Part shown: in pieces, positions 1-9,044 of the stretch
Numbering within the stretch: position 1 is the stretch's first letter
Layout of the letters: the number at the start of each line of letters is the position of its first letter
NCBI GenBank assembly: GCA_030431985.1
Contig: JAUIIB010000011.1
Span: 18,548-82,547, forward strand
Source of the DNA: Gammaproteobacteria bacterium
GTDB taxonomy: Bacteria > Pseudomonadota > Gammaproteobacteria > Burkholderiales > Nitrosomonadaceae
Length of the DNA: 64,000 nt
Direction of reading: 5' to 3'
Notes under the pieces: generated by a model
What the model saw: only the letters and a program-made list of their open reading frames with translations
Told to the model about the DNA's origin: nothing
Databases searched by the model: none
Made by a program: the position numbers and the translations under genes

Positions 1-1
1 C

Positions 2-1288
2 CATGATGTGCAGCAAGCGACCTCTTTCGATCACACGCGGGCGCTGATGCAGCTAGGGGTATCTGTTATTTATCAGGCGAAATTACGCAATCGTGAAAAA
101 GGCCTGATAGGCTATCCGGATTTTCTGATTCGTCATGACAGTGGTTTGTATCAAGCCGCTGATGCCAAGCTAACTCAGAACAAAAATAAAAAAGTGTTGC
201 AAATACAATTGGGAGTGTACCGGCAGTTGCTCGACAATTCATTGCCGGCTGTTGTTTATCTGGGTGATGGCACCACGGCGAGCTATAGCGATGAAGTAAA
301 CACACAGGTTAGTGCATTTATTCAAAGCATGCGTCGTTTGCGAGTTCAGACGGAACAGCCGCATGTACATTACAGCCATAGCCGTTGCCGTATTTGTCCC
401 TATTATGCATACTGTTTGACTCAGTTTGAGGCTGATGACTCATTATCTTTGCTTTATGGTATCCATGGTCGTACGGCTGAGCACCTGACCCAGGCTGGTA
501 TCCAGACAATTTCTCAGCTTGCAGCTCAGCACGCAGAAAAAATTCCGGATGTACCGCATTTAAAGGGTTTACAACGAAAACAGCGGGCAATTATTCAGGC
601 ACAGTCCGTGCAGTCTGGTAAGGTGTTTTTGTTGCGCGATATTGTGTTGCCGGAAGGTGTCTGGATCCATTTTGATATTGAAGATAACCCGTTGTCGTCG
701 ACACGTGACAGGCACGTTTACTTGTGGGGATTACTTGTACCACCTTTTACCGCTTCTGATTTCGATTATGTGTGGACGGATAATGAGGCAACGGACTATC
801 AGGGCTGGCTCGCGTTTCTGAGAAAAATCCAGCAGTACCGTGTACGGTATAAGTCAGTAGTTTTAGCACATTATTCAAACCACGAAAAAACGACTATCAA
901 GAAATATGCCGAGCGGTATCACATGCTTGACAATAAAACTGTGCAATGGCTTCTGGGTTTGGAAGGTGAGACGAGTCCATTATTTGATATGCAAAAGGCG
1001 GTAAGGGATAGTCTTATATTGCCCGTACAGGGCTATGGCTTAAAAGAGATCTGTAAACACCCCGAATTGGTTAATTTTCAATGGGAGATTGAAGCATCAG
1101 GATCGCAGTGGTCTGTTGTACAATTTAACAATTTTCTGGTTGCTGACGAACATGACAAACAACGCATCAAATCAGAAATTCTGGCTTATAATCGTGATGA
1201 TGTCATTGCAACACGTAAGCTAGAGGTGTGGTTGCGAACATTGTCGACTCAAAGGGTTGATGGTTCGGTAGATATTATTGATGCGTGA
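2..1288 (+). CDS. TM0106-type RecB-like nuclease with RNase H-like C-terminus (5' partial)
   Basis: Incomplete at the 5' end: the frame is open to the window edge, so the GTG at 8 is probably internal. The N-terminal half shows a RecB/Cas4-like PD-(D/E)xK core: a YPDF segment, then DAKL, then a QIQLGVY motif of the Q-x3-Y type. A Cys cluster (CRICPYYAYC) follows and resembles the iron-sulphur cysteines of that superfamily. The C-terminal ~200 residues look like a YprB/DEDD exonuclease fold: HFDIEDN gives the D-x-E pair and YNRDDVIAT the late Asp. TM0106-family proteins are predicted nucleases without a settled role; repair or RNA turnover is a guess. It stands alone, 105 bp ahead of sdaA on the same strand. 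Confidence 0.75.
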   Translation, partial: HDVQQATSFDHTRALMQLGVSVIYQAKLRNREKGLIGYPDFLIRHDSGLYQAADAKLTQNKNKKVLQIQLGVYRQLLDNSLPAVVYLGDGTTASYSDEVNTQVSAFIQSMRRLRVQTEQPHVHYSHSRCRICPYYAYCLTQFEADDSLSLLYGIHGRTAEHLTQAGIQTISQLAAQHAEKIPDVPHLKGLQRKQRAIIQAQSVQSGKVFLLRDIVLPEGVWIHFDIEDNPLSSTRDRHVYLWGLLVPPFTASDFDYVWTDNEATDYQGWLAFLRKIQQYRVRYKSVVLAHYSNHEKTTIKKYAERYHMLDNKTVQWLLGLEGETSPLFDMQKAVRDSLILPVQGYGLKEICKHPELVNFQWEIEASGSQWSVVQFNNFLVADEHDKQRIKSEILAYNRDDVIATRKLEVWLRTLSTQRVDGSVDIIDA

Positions 1289-1393
1289 TGTGCCGGTCAT
1301 CGGCTGGGATGATGTGTTATTACGGTGCATTCAAAATAATTTGCCGCGCTATTGTTTATAAGAGAATAATATATTGTTTTATTAGGTTATTTT

Positions 1394-2770
1394 GTGTTTA
1401 TCAGTGTTCTTGATTTATTTAAAATTGGAGTGGGTCCGTCTAGTTCGCATACTATGGGGCCGATGGTGGCTGCAAAAGATTTCCGTGGTCGATGCATAGC
1501 CCATATTGCCAACCAATCGGACGGTCAGTCGTTTCATATCCGCTGTACATTAAAGGGCTCCTTGGCCTTTACTGGTAAAGGTCATGCCACGGATCGCGCA
1601 GTTATTTTGGGATTAAACGGTTTTACGCCCCGGGCACTGGCAAAAGAAGACGTTAATGCTTTGATTGAGAATCTGTCGGCATGTACGGTGATTGATTTCG
1701 AGGGTGCCGGTGTTATTTTTTCGCCAACAGACGATATTGTCTTTGATCGCGGAGAACCGCTGCCCGAGCATCCCAATGGCATGATTTTTCAGTTCATGGA
1801 CACGGTTGGCAAAACAATGTTGACGGAAACCTATTTTTCGATCGGCGGGGGATTTATTTCAACGTTGGCGGAAATTAATCAGTTAGTCGCGCCGATTAAG
1901 TTGGAAGCAACCTTTTCATGTGGCTACCCGTTTGAGAATGCAAATCAAATGATGGGGATGTCAGCAGATAGCGGATTATCCGTTGCCGACATGAAGCGCA
2001 ATAATGAATTAGAACGTGCCAGTGAGAAACAGTTAAACGAGGGGCTGGATGCAATCCGGGATGCGATGTTTACCTGCATCCAGAACGGTTTACAGGCCGA
2101 AGGCAGCTTGCCGGGTGGATTAAAAGTGAAGCGGCGCGCCAAAGCACTGTACCATCAATTGCAGGATTCTCCACAATCGACGACCCTAAATGATTGGTTA
2201 TGTGCGTATGCCATGGCTGTTAATGAAGAAAACGCTGCGGGTCATATGGTTGTGACTGCGCCAACCAATGGTGCCGCAGGTGTCATACCTGCCGTCATTT
2301 ATTATGCGGTTAAACATGAGGGTGCAACGCATGAGCAGGTTCAGGATTTTTTACTGGTAGCTGCAGCTGTCGGTGGGCTAATTAAGCATAATAGTTCGAT
2401 CTCTGGTGCGGAAGTGGGGTGCCAGGGTGAAGTGGGGTCAGCTTCCGCAATGGCTGCTGCAGGACTGTGTGCGATAAAGGGCGGTACTACGGAACAGATT
2501 GAGAATGCGGCGGAAATTGCACTTGAACACCATTTGGGTATGACCTGTGACCCGGTTGGCAGTCTTGTACAAGTGCCCTGTATTGAACGTAACGGGTTTG
2601 GTGCAATTAAGGCCTATACCGCGGCTTCTTTAGCAATTCGGGGGGATGGTCGGCATTTTATGTCATTGGACAATTGTATTGCCGCAATGAAGCAGACCGG
2701 TCTGGAAATGTCGGTCAAATACAAAGAAACTTCGCTCGGCGGATTGGCTGTCAGTATAACCGAATGCTGA
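1394..2770 (+). CDS. sdaA: L-serine dehydratase, single-chain iron-sulphur type
   Basis: Cytoplasmic [4Fe-4S] enzyme that deaminates L-serine to pyruvate and ammonia. The 458-residue length is that of the single-chain bacterial enzyme, with the beta domain first (GVGPSSSHTMGPM near residue 13) and the alpha domain after about residue 180. The three cluster cysteines are visible at C343 (GAEVGCQGE), C385 (MTCDPVG) and C396 (VPCIERNG), as in characterised SdaA proteins. The start is a GTG; no strong ribosome binding site precedes it, but the conserved N-terminal motif begins at once, so this start is the only sensible one. It converges with the DUF3422 gene, leaving 30 bp between the stops. No linked regulator is seen. 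Confidence 0.95.
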   Translation: MFISVLDLFKIGVGPSSSHTMGPMVAAKDFRGRCIAHIANQSDGQSFHIRCTLKGSLAFTGKGHATDRAVILGLNGFTPRALAKEDVNALIENLSACTVIDFEGAGVIFSPTDDIVFDRGEPLPEHPNGMIFQFMDTVGKTMLTETYFSIGGGFISTLAEINQLVAPIKLEATFSCGYPFENANQMMGMSADSGLSVADMKRNNELERASEKQLNEGLDAIRDAMFTCIQNGLQAEGSLPGGLKVKRRAKALYHQLQDSPQSTTLNDWLCAYAMAVNEENAAGHMVVTAPTNGAAGVIPAVIYYAVKHEGATHEQVQDFLLVAAAVGGLIKHNSSISGAEVGCQGEVGSASAMAAAGLCAIKGGTTEQIENAAEIALEHHLGMTCDPVGSLVQVPCIERNGFGAIKAYTAASLAIRGDGRHFMSLDNCIAAMKQTGLEMSVKYKETSLGGLAVSITEC

Positions 2771-2800
2771 GATTACGATAAGTCTGGTTTCTGGGGATGG

Positions 2801-4138
2801 CTATTTATTTCGATGTTGTTTGTTGACCAGATTGCGAATATTGCGTACGGCAAAAAACACGCCGACGACAACGATGGGTATGGCAATGCCGGTGAGAATT
2901 TCGACATTGATGGTAATACCGATTGCTTTAATCGCTTTCAAACCATAGCTTATCAGGCCAAGCAGGTAATAGCTGAGCACCACGACGGACAATCCCTCAA
3001 CAGTTTCCTGTAAGCGTAACTGGAGGTGGGCGCGGTTATCCATTGATTTAAGCAAATCACGGATCTGGGCTTCCATAGAAATATCAACACGGGTACGCAA
3101 TAATTCCGAAGCACGAGCAACATGCAAAGATAAATTTTCCAGTTTTGAATGTACCAGTTCACAAGTACCCATGGCTGAGGATAAACGTTGTATCATGAAT
3201 TCCTGCAGCATTTGCAGCCCTTCAATCCTTTCTTCTCGCAGTTCTTTGATGCGTAGCTTGACAATATCGTAGTATGCCCGGGAGGCATTGTATCGATGAC
3301 TGGTGTGGGCTGACAGCACTTCAATTTCAGCTGCCAGTGTGGTCAATTCCTCCAAAAGTTTTCGTTCGTCATCAATATTGGAGAGTTCCGTATTTCTTAA
3401 CGCGGCCAGTTTTTGATCGGCTTGCGCAAGCTTGGGGATCATATCACGGGTCATGGGTAAAGGCAGCATAGCCAGCATGCGGTAGGTCTCTATTTCCAGC
3501 AAGCGTTGCACCAGGCGACCGACCTGCCGACTACGCAGATTATCGTCATGAACCAGAATGCGGCCAAAACCATCCTCGTGAATTTGGTTGTCGCTCCATA
3601 CACCGGCAGCACCGCCTGCTACTTTGGAGCCGATAACGGAATTTGAGGAAAACAGCTGTGTTAGCTCGTTTAAGCTGCGTTTAGGACGAGAACGGTCATC
3701 GAGTGCTATATGTGTGGCAACGAGCACTTCTCCAGGTAATTCGGCAACCCATTTGTGTGGAAGCTGTTTAATCGGTGGTTGGTCAAAAGGTACATTAAAA
3801 GGTCCAGCCTGATAAACGGTATAGGTTGAATATTCAGTATGCCGCTCCCAGGTAAATTGTAATGGGCCGAGTATTACGGTGAACTCATTGTCATGATGAT
3901 TGGGTGGCGCAACGTTGTACTGATCGCACAGTTCACCGATCAATTTTCGTTCCTGATCGACAGATTGCCGGTCGGACAGTAATACCAGATGCGAAAGCTG
4001 CGCAGGTACGGCCAGGAACTCGTAAGTAATTGCGTTGAGCTCAGTATGTAATTCTTTTCTCTGATGATATTGGGACATGCCCGGCATGTCATTACTCTGG
4101 AGAACATCAATGTGTACTTCGGGTGTGTGAGTATTCAT
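2801..4138 (-). CDS. DUF3422 family membrane protein
   Basis: A 445-residue protein read from the ATG at 4138. An in-frame ATG at 4288 would add 50 residues of low-complexity hydrophobic sequence and is less likely, because DUF3422 proteins normally begin close to the conserved HTELNA segment found here near residue 30. The middle (about 250-390) is rich in charged, heptad-like sequence and probably coiled coil. Two membrane helices lie at the C-terminus (LSVVVLSYYLLGLISYGL and ILTGIAIPIVVVGVFFAV), so the bulk should face the cytoplasm, tail-anchored in the inner membrane. The function of the family is not established. It is transcribed toward sdaA and has no obvious operon partner. Confidence 0.85.
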   Translation of the reverse strand: MNTHTPEVHIDVLQSNDMPGMSQYHQRKELHTELNAITYEFLAVPAQLSHLVLLSDRQSVDQERKLIGELCDQYNVAPPNHHDNEFTVILGPLQFTWERHTEYSTYTVYQAGPFNVPFDQPPIKQLPHKWVAELPGEVLVATHIALDDRSRPKRSLNELTQLFSSNSVIGSKVAGGAAGVWSDNQIHEDGFGRILVHDDNLRSRQVGRLVQRLLEIETYRMLAMLPLPMTRDMIPKLAQADQKLAALRNTELSNIDDERKLLEELTTLAAEIEVLSAHTSHRYNASRAYYDIVKLRIKELREERIEGLQMLQEFMIQRLSSAMGTCELVHSKLENLSLHVARASELLRTRVDISMEAQIRDLLKSMDNRAHLQLRLQETVEGLSVVVLSYYLLGLISYGLKAIKAIGITINVEILTGIAIPIVVVGVFFAVRNIRNLVNKQHRNK

Positions 4139-4321
4139 AGGTGCGAGTCTACAGTAAAGAGCCAAATAGCCCATACTATAAACAGAAAGACAGTAATTTT
4201 GGAAAAAAGATACCCCCACTACTATACGTTGTATATGGCGATAAGTAGTGTGATAAAGCAGTTGTGAGTATTTGCTGGGTATAGCCATGAATTTATTTAG
4301 AACCTGTCTGGTTAAAAATTA

Positions 4322-4680
4322 AATGCATTTCAAGATTTTCCATCGTATCCGCCACAATCTAGCGTTTGTGTCCTTTGGTTTTCTTGTCATTGTCAAACCC
4401 GTGACCCCAGCTGGCACCGGCGGTTTTTACGTTTTGCGAGTCAATCAAACCGTAGCTCAGCGTTGCTTATTTGTTATTTGCCATTTTTTTCGATGCTTCC
4501 GATTACAATTGATCCGTCATTTTTCCCAAACGTCACTGCGATTCCATTGATCATAGTTCGCTTGGCATGTTTTGTACCTGCACCGCCCCGATTATCTATC
4601 GGATCAAAAAAATGCTTGATTAACTTTCTATGCTTCATCAGAAACATCGCTGTCATGCATCATCTTATTAACAAGCAACT
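4322..4680 (-). pseudogene. Relic of an IS5-family (IS427-group-like) transposase
   Basis: Minus-strand translation gives two separate pieces of one transposase. The N-terminal piece (about 4545-4680) reads FFDPIDNRGGAGTKHAKRT then MINGI, the usual start of this group, with a stop and frameshift just before it. After an internal deletion the catalytic-domain piece (4322-4466) reads GLIDSQNVKTAGASWGHGFD followed by KKTKGHKR, a stop codon, then IVADTM; the intact family has H in place of that stop. About half of the roughly 250-residue enzyme is missing and no pair of terminal inverted repeats is recognisable, so the copy is dead. Confidence 0.75.
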
Positions 4681-4841
4681 TTATTAAAACCTTCCATGAG
4701 ATAAATAGCGTGTTTTTCACCAAACAGCTTATAAGATTCTGTAAACCGCGTTAACAATTTATCGTGGCATGCATGACATAAGGTACAGCGACTTTTGTCG
4801 GAAAAATTTACATATTTTGGATGATTGCTAAATATAATTAA
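4668..4841 (-). pseudogene. Gene fragment with a CTLCHACH motif
   Basis: A 57-codon open frame without a usable start codon, ending at TAA (4668-4670). It contains SRCTLCHACHDKLL, that is one CxxCH haem-binding-like motif plus a second CH, followed by a mostly polar tail. This could be the C-terminal scrap of a c-type cytochrome, common in ammonia oxidisers, or a zinc-ribbon fragment. The identity is not established; it adjoins the dead IS5 copy and is probably debris. Confidence 0.3.
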
Positions 4842-5021
4842 CTAATTATAAGATTAAGAACAGTTTTTTTATTTGGCATACTCTTTGCTAATAATGTCAA
4901 TATTCTAATAAAGAGTAGTAAAGCCAATGTAAATGGCTGTATCTAATTCAATATTTAACATTTTATTTAAACAGAATCAGGTCTTAATCTGATACTTACT
5001 TATTTCATAAGAATAGATCGT

Positions 5022-7052
5022 ATGAGGCAAATATTTAAAATAGCAAGCCGCACATATCTGCAAATGCTAGGCTATATACAAACACAACAACGTATTTGGA
5101 GCCTGTGCATATGGCTTTTATTTTATCCAGTGATGGCCAACGCATTGTCGCTACCTGACAATCAACAGGCCATGACACCATATGTGGCAGCGGCCACGAC
5201 TGCACTTGGTAACGATGCGGCCAGCACATATCCAATCGCTATATCCAGCGCGGCAACAGAACGCGGTAATTTTCACTTACAAGTACGAACAGGTGCTTTG
5301 GATGCACCCATGGATGCTTATTTTGCAATACAGGCAAATCCGCTCTTATCCAATACCCCACTTATACTTACGGAAGACGATTCACTTCAACCGCTGTCTG
5401 GTAAACTGAAACCATGGAAAACTAATGTCGACAATATAGATGACGCACCGTTTGACGGTATTGCCCTAAGTAATTTACCCGTAGGCGACTATACTTTCTA
5501 TCTGCTGTTAGTCCCCGCGGGTAGCGATAACCCACTGCAAAATAATTATTATCTGTGGACTGCAACGATGGCATTGACTGCACAAAAGGATTCGCTGCCT
5601 CCTGAAGATGCTTTAATACTGGATAAAAGTACAATATTCATGGGTGATCAAATCACCCTATTCCATCCAACGATTAGTGCCAATATCCCGCTAACCATTA
5701 CTTTTGATGATGGTTCAGATTATAGTGTCACAATAACCGCCACCCCTACTGAAGAAGGGCAAGTCAGCGTTAACGCACCTTTATTGATAAATGCTCAAGC
5801 ACCTTATCTTCGCTCAGGCAGCGTTAATGTTACCCTTGCGGGTGTTGCTGAAAGCGCCGCATTCTTTATCGTTGAGCCACCCGAATTACCGGGAACCAGA
5901 CCTGGTGAAATTACTGAAATGATTCTCCAGTCCAACCTAGATAGCCTACAAGACACATTAGACAGCATTGCAACATTGAACAATGAGGAACAGGCAGCCA
6001 TGGCTGAATCGGTTGCGGTTATCCAGGCACAAAAAGAAATCGTGTCGGCACAAATTTCGCAAATATCCAACCAATTTGCACATATCGAAATGGATAGTGA
6101 GACAGTTATACTGCAAAGAGATGAGTTAATAATGATTGATCGCTTGATGTTGATGCATCTTCTTTCTATTTCAGCACAGTATTCGCCAATATTGACAATA
6201 AATTCACGAGCCAAGCAACTGAGCATAGACCAAGATGGGTTAGAACAAATAAAGAGACAGATTGCAGACATCAGAGCAAATGCTAATGGATTGGCAGAGA
6301 ATACTTTAAATGCTATAAAGAATGTTGGCATACCCGGTACTAAAGTGTTAGCTGCAGGCATCACAACTGGTTTGGGTCTGGTTGCACTAGGTGCCTCGAC
6401 CCCCGTCGCAACTGCAGCAGCAGGTACAGCAGCACTCGTCGTGGTCGTGCATACAACAGGTATGTTCACAACCACATTGTTTTTGCAACCAAGTATTGAT
6501 GCTGCTAAAGGAAGAAGAACGGATTTTTCTCAGGCAGCGATTGATGCATTTAATGAAGTACGTGCTGGTTTTAAATCGCTTGGTTTGACTTTCCTTGGCG
6601 CTGCAAAATGGACGGGCCAGACGTTTGCCAGTCTGGAAGGTCTATTGGGGGATATTTCAACAGGCTATAATGCAGCTATAAAATTAGCATGTAACACACA
6701 GCAGACGAATTCATTCAGCTTAGATTTTTGCGCATTGTTCCAATCAGCCAGTATTGGTGGAAGCTGGACGACAACCTACGGAACAATGACTTTTCCTGAA
6801 ATACGTTCGGGAACTTTACGCGCACCTTATACAAATGAAAAAGGTGTCATTATCGGCACCCTAAATGGTCAAATTTTAAGTGGTATTTGGGTTGAACCAA
6901 GCTCGGCTCAGAAATGTACATCCGAGAGAGATGGCAGCTTCTACTGGGGAGTGGTGAATTTCGAATTTAATGCTAACAATACTCGATTTAGCGGTTCATG
7001 GGACTACTGCGGCACCTCATCTACAAGAGCATGGACGGGAACAAAGAATTGA
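5022..7052 (+). CDS. Large secreted protein of unknown function
   Basis: A 676-residue product I do not recognise as a whole. The N-terminus has an export signal (core WSLCIWLLFYPVMANALS, cleavage probably near residue 43). Residues 45-290 are beta-rich with Ig-like spacing. Residues 300-410 are Gln/Ile/Leu heptads, likely coiled coil. Residues 435-480 form an Ala/Gly/Val-rich hydrophobic stretch that could be a membrane hairpin. The last ~100 residues form a distinct module of regularly spaced Gly, Trp and Phe (GGSWTT, GTLNGQILSGIW, GSFYWGVV, FSGSWDYC) with three Cys, resembling small beta-barrel sheets of extracellular proteins. An export-plus-membrane-insertion role, perhaps adhesin or pore-like, is only a guess. 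It stands alone between two gene-poor stretches. Confidence 0.7.
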   Translation: MRQIFKIASRTYLQMLGYIQTQQRIWSLCIWLLFYPVMANALSLPDNQQAMTPYVAAATTALGNDAASTYPIAISSAATERGNFHLQVRTGALDAPMDAYFAIQANPLLSNTPLILTEDDSLQPLSGKLKPWKTNVDNIDDAPFDGIALSNLPVGDYTFYLLLVPAGSDNPLQNNYYLWTATMALTAQKDSLPPEDALILDKSTIFMGDQITLFHPTISANIPLTITFDDGSDYSVTITATPTEEGQVSVNAPLLINAQAPYLRSGSVNVTLAGVAESAAFFIVEPPELPGTRPGEITEMILQSNLDSLQDTLDSIATLNNEEQAAMAESVAVIQAQKEIVSAQISQISNQFAHIEMDSETVILQRDELIMIDRLMLMHLLSISAQYSPILTINSRAKQLSIDQDGLEQIKRQIADIRANANGLAENTLNAIKNVGIPGTKVLAAGITTGLGLVALGASTPVATAAAGTAALVVVVHTTGMFTTTLFLQPSIDAAKGRRTDFSQAAIDAFNEVRAGFKSLGLTFLGAAKWTGQTFASLEGLLGDISTGYNAAIKLACNTQQTNSFSLDFCALFQSASIGGSWTTTYGTMTFPEIRSGTLRAPYTNEKGVIIGTLNGQILSGIWVEPSSAQKCTSERDGSFYWGVVNFEFNANNTRFSGSWDYCGTSSTRAWTGTKN

Positions 7053-7948
7053 TCGCCAGCAATTCATCTAGCTCTAGCTTGAATAGTACTCACTTACCCC
7101 CTTCATGGCAGAATAGTTGTCCACGGTTACAAGTTAATTAAACCAATTCGGCATTAAACTTTCAGAGCTCCTATACGAAACAGTCATCACTTGCTTGGTA
7201 CTATTGCTGATATCTATTTACAATTGACCAGAAATGTTTAAGTATGCGAATGTTTTCTGGTCGAAATGATAATCTATTGATGCTTAACCCAGAAAAAGTA
7301 AAAAGTTTTCATCAGTCCAATTTGTTTGAAACAGACCTGTTATTACAGCATGATTCCTCTGATCCAGAACTCAGGCTATCACCATTTCATTGCCGGTGTG
7401 GTCAGTCGCGAACAGAACCAGCATGGCAGCCACACGTTGCCGAAAATATTCATGTATGTTGAAACATCACGTGGCAAAATTTATGTTAGAGTCCTTATCC
7501 TATGATAAATCGTGTGCTTTTCGCCTGACAGCTTCTTAGAATCATATCGAGATTGGCTGCGGCTTTTTTCAAGTTGAATAATATCCCTAAGATTTCAATT
7601 TTCTACACCGGCAGAATTTGAGGTTTCATGCACTGCTTTGTTAAATCTGCGTATTGTATCAGTACGTTTATTTGTAACCTTTAACTGATCATGGACTGAG
7701 ATTAGCTTAGTTACTTAGGGGTTATGTCCGGGCAGAGCGTGTTAGCATGATTTGTGCTAACCTTGCTGACCAGAGGCTTCATTCGCATTTCCAATAGACA
7801 TATTTACTGAGCTGACGCAGTTTGGCGGTAGAATTTTTGGTTCATATGATGTTACTCCAGCCAAAGACTGCTGTCGCTGTCGCAAGACTGCTTCACAATG
7901 TATCTCAGTACTGACCGGTATTGCCATATTTATTATTCTTATTCATGA
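7053..7948. other. Gene-poor stretch, about 0.9 kb
   Basis: Nothing coding is convincing here. A 72-codon frame at 7244-7462 has no ribosome binding site and no recognisable motif. A 7-bp hairpin (arms 7741-7747 and 7755-7761) lacks a T-tract. The base composition is like decayed coding DNA, but no family could be identified. Confidence 0.5.
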
Positions 7949-8749
7949 ATGCATAACAAACGACAAAGAGCTGTTAACCGAATCGTGTTGCTGGGTGCGA
8001 GTAATCTGACATTATCACTGCGCATCATTGTCCATTTGCTGCAACAGTCGGTCGGTAGTCCCAGTGAGGTGCTGGTAGCGGCTGGACATGGACGATCATA
8101 CGGTCATAACAGCCGGATGCTATTGCGGGAACTGCCAGGTATTGTGCACAGCGGTTTATGGCAGCAGTTGCATTCGGACCAATTGTATTCGGGCAATTCA
8201 CTGCCGGTTTATGCATTACTGACTGATATCGGTAATGATATTCCATATGGTTGTTTACCGGAACAAATTGTCGAGTGGATCGCATGGTGTGTTGAGCAGT
8301 TGCAACAGATAAACGCACATATTGTAGTGACCAATCTGCCGATCGCATCGATTGAGCTGTTATCCGAAGTGCGTTTCAGCGTGTTGCGCAGACTAATATT
8401 TCCATCCTGCAGGTTAGCGCGTCACGATGTGATTGAACGTGCGCATGCTGTGTATCAACACTTATGTGAGTTAGCGGTACAGCGCCAAGTGACGCTGCTG
8501 AAGCCTGATGACAGGCATATCGGTATTGATGGTATTCATGTTTCACTTTGGAAACGCAGGGATTATTATCAACAATTGTTTAAAGATCTAAAAGGCCTTT
8601 GGGAACTAGATAGCGAATATACACGCATTCCCTCACTATCCTGGCGGCGACATCCTCAGTTTGCCGAGCGTAGGGTGTTCGGAAGAATTAGACAGGCAGA
8701 TCAGCCCAGTGGATTGTTATCAGATTGTAGCTCGGTTTCACTGTATTAG
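7949..8749 (+). CDS. SGNH/GDSL-like hydrolase of unknown substrate
   Basis: A 266-residue protein with the block motifs of the SGNH hydrolase fold. Block I is LLGASN, with the candidate nucleophile S18. A Gly-bearing segment GHGRSYG follows (46-52). Block III is DIGND, with N96. Block V is DGIHVS, with D194 and H197. These would make Ser-Asp-His triad and oxyanion residues for an esterase or deacylase. There is no signal peptide, so it should be cytoplasmic; the motif spacing is typical although overall length is slightly above the minimal domain. Start ATG at 7949 lies just before the first strand. It precedes the beta-oxidation genes by about 300 bp, but a shared role is not shown by the sequence. 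Confidence 0.65.
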   Translation: MHNKRQRAVNRIVLLGASNLTLSLRIIVHLLQQSVGSPSEVLVAAGHGRSYGHNSRMLLRELPGIVHSGLWQQLHSDQLYSGNSLPVYALLTDIGNDIPYGCLPEQIVEWIAWCVEQLQQINAHIVVTNLPIASIELLSEVRFSVLRRLIFPSCRLARHDVIERAHAVYQHLCELAVQRQVTLLKPDDRHIGIDGIHVSLWKRRDYYQQLFKDLKGLWELDSEYTRIPSLSWRRHPQFAERRVFGRIRQADQPSGLLSDCSSVSLY

Positions 8750-9044
8750 TGTGGTTTTAGTCTGAATAAGACTTTTGCCTTTTTCGGTATTCTGCGGTGG
8801 GAGGTACGTTGAAATTGTAGATTGAAGGGGTCGCAATTATTTCTGGTCTACTTCGCTTTGTAATAATGTTATGTTAGGTTTAGAAATGCACGCTCAGCGT
8901 ATATTTATTATGAATTTGGAGTTTTAGTCGTCAAACCAGCGGTATTGTGTACAAACTGATCTGGTGACGAAGAAAAGTTGTGGCAGGCGAAAACGACGGA
9001 GCAACAGCTGTGAACTTAATGATCCAATCTTGCAGGAGGCAGAA

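Larger units (their letters stand above)
4139..5021. other. Intergenic gene graveyard between DUF3422 gene and secreted protein gene
   Basis: No intact gene. It contains a degraded IS5-family transposase (4322-4680, minus) and a short minus-strand open frame with a CxxCH motif (4668-4841), entered separately. The stretch 4850-5021 is AT-rich and should hold the promoter of the downstream gene; no box pair with good spacing stands out. Confidence 0.6.

Noticed and set aside
5804..6475. A 223-codon minus-strand frame inside the large secreted protein gene
   Set aside because: Antisense shadow rich in Ser, Ala and Cys, without motifs; the plus-strand gene explains the open frame.
7244..7462. 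A 72-codon frame in the gene-poor stretch after the secreted protein
   Set aside because: No ribosome site, no motif, composition like non-coding DNA; left unannotated.
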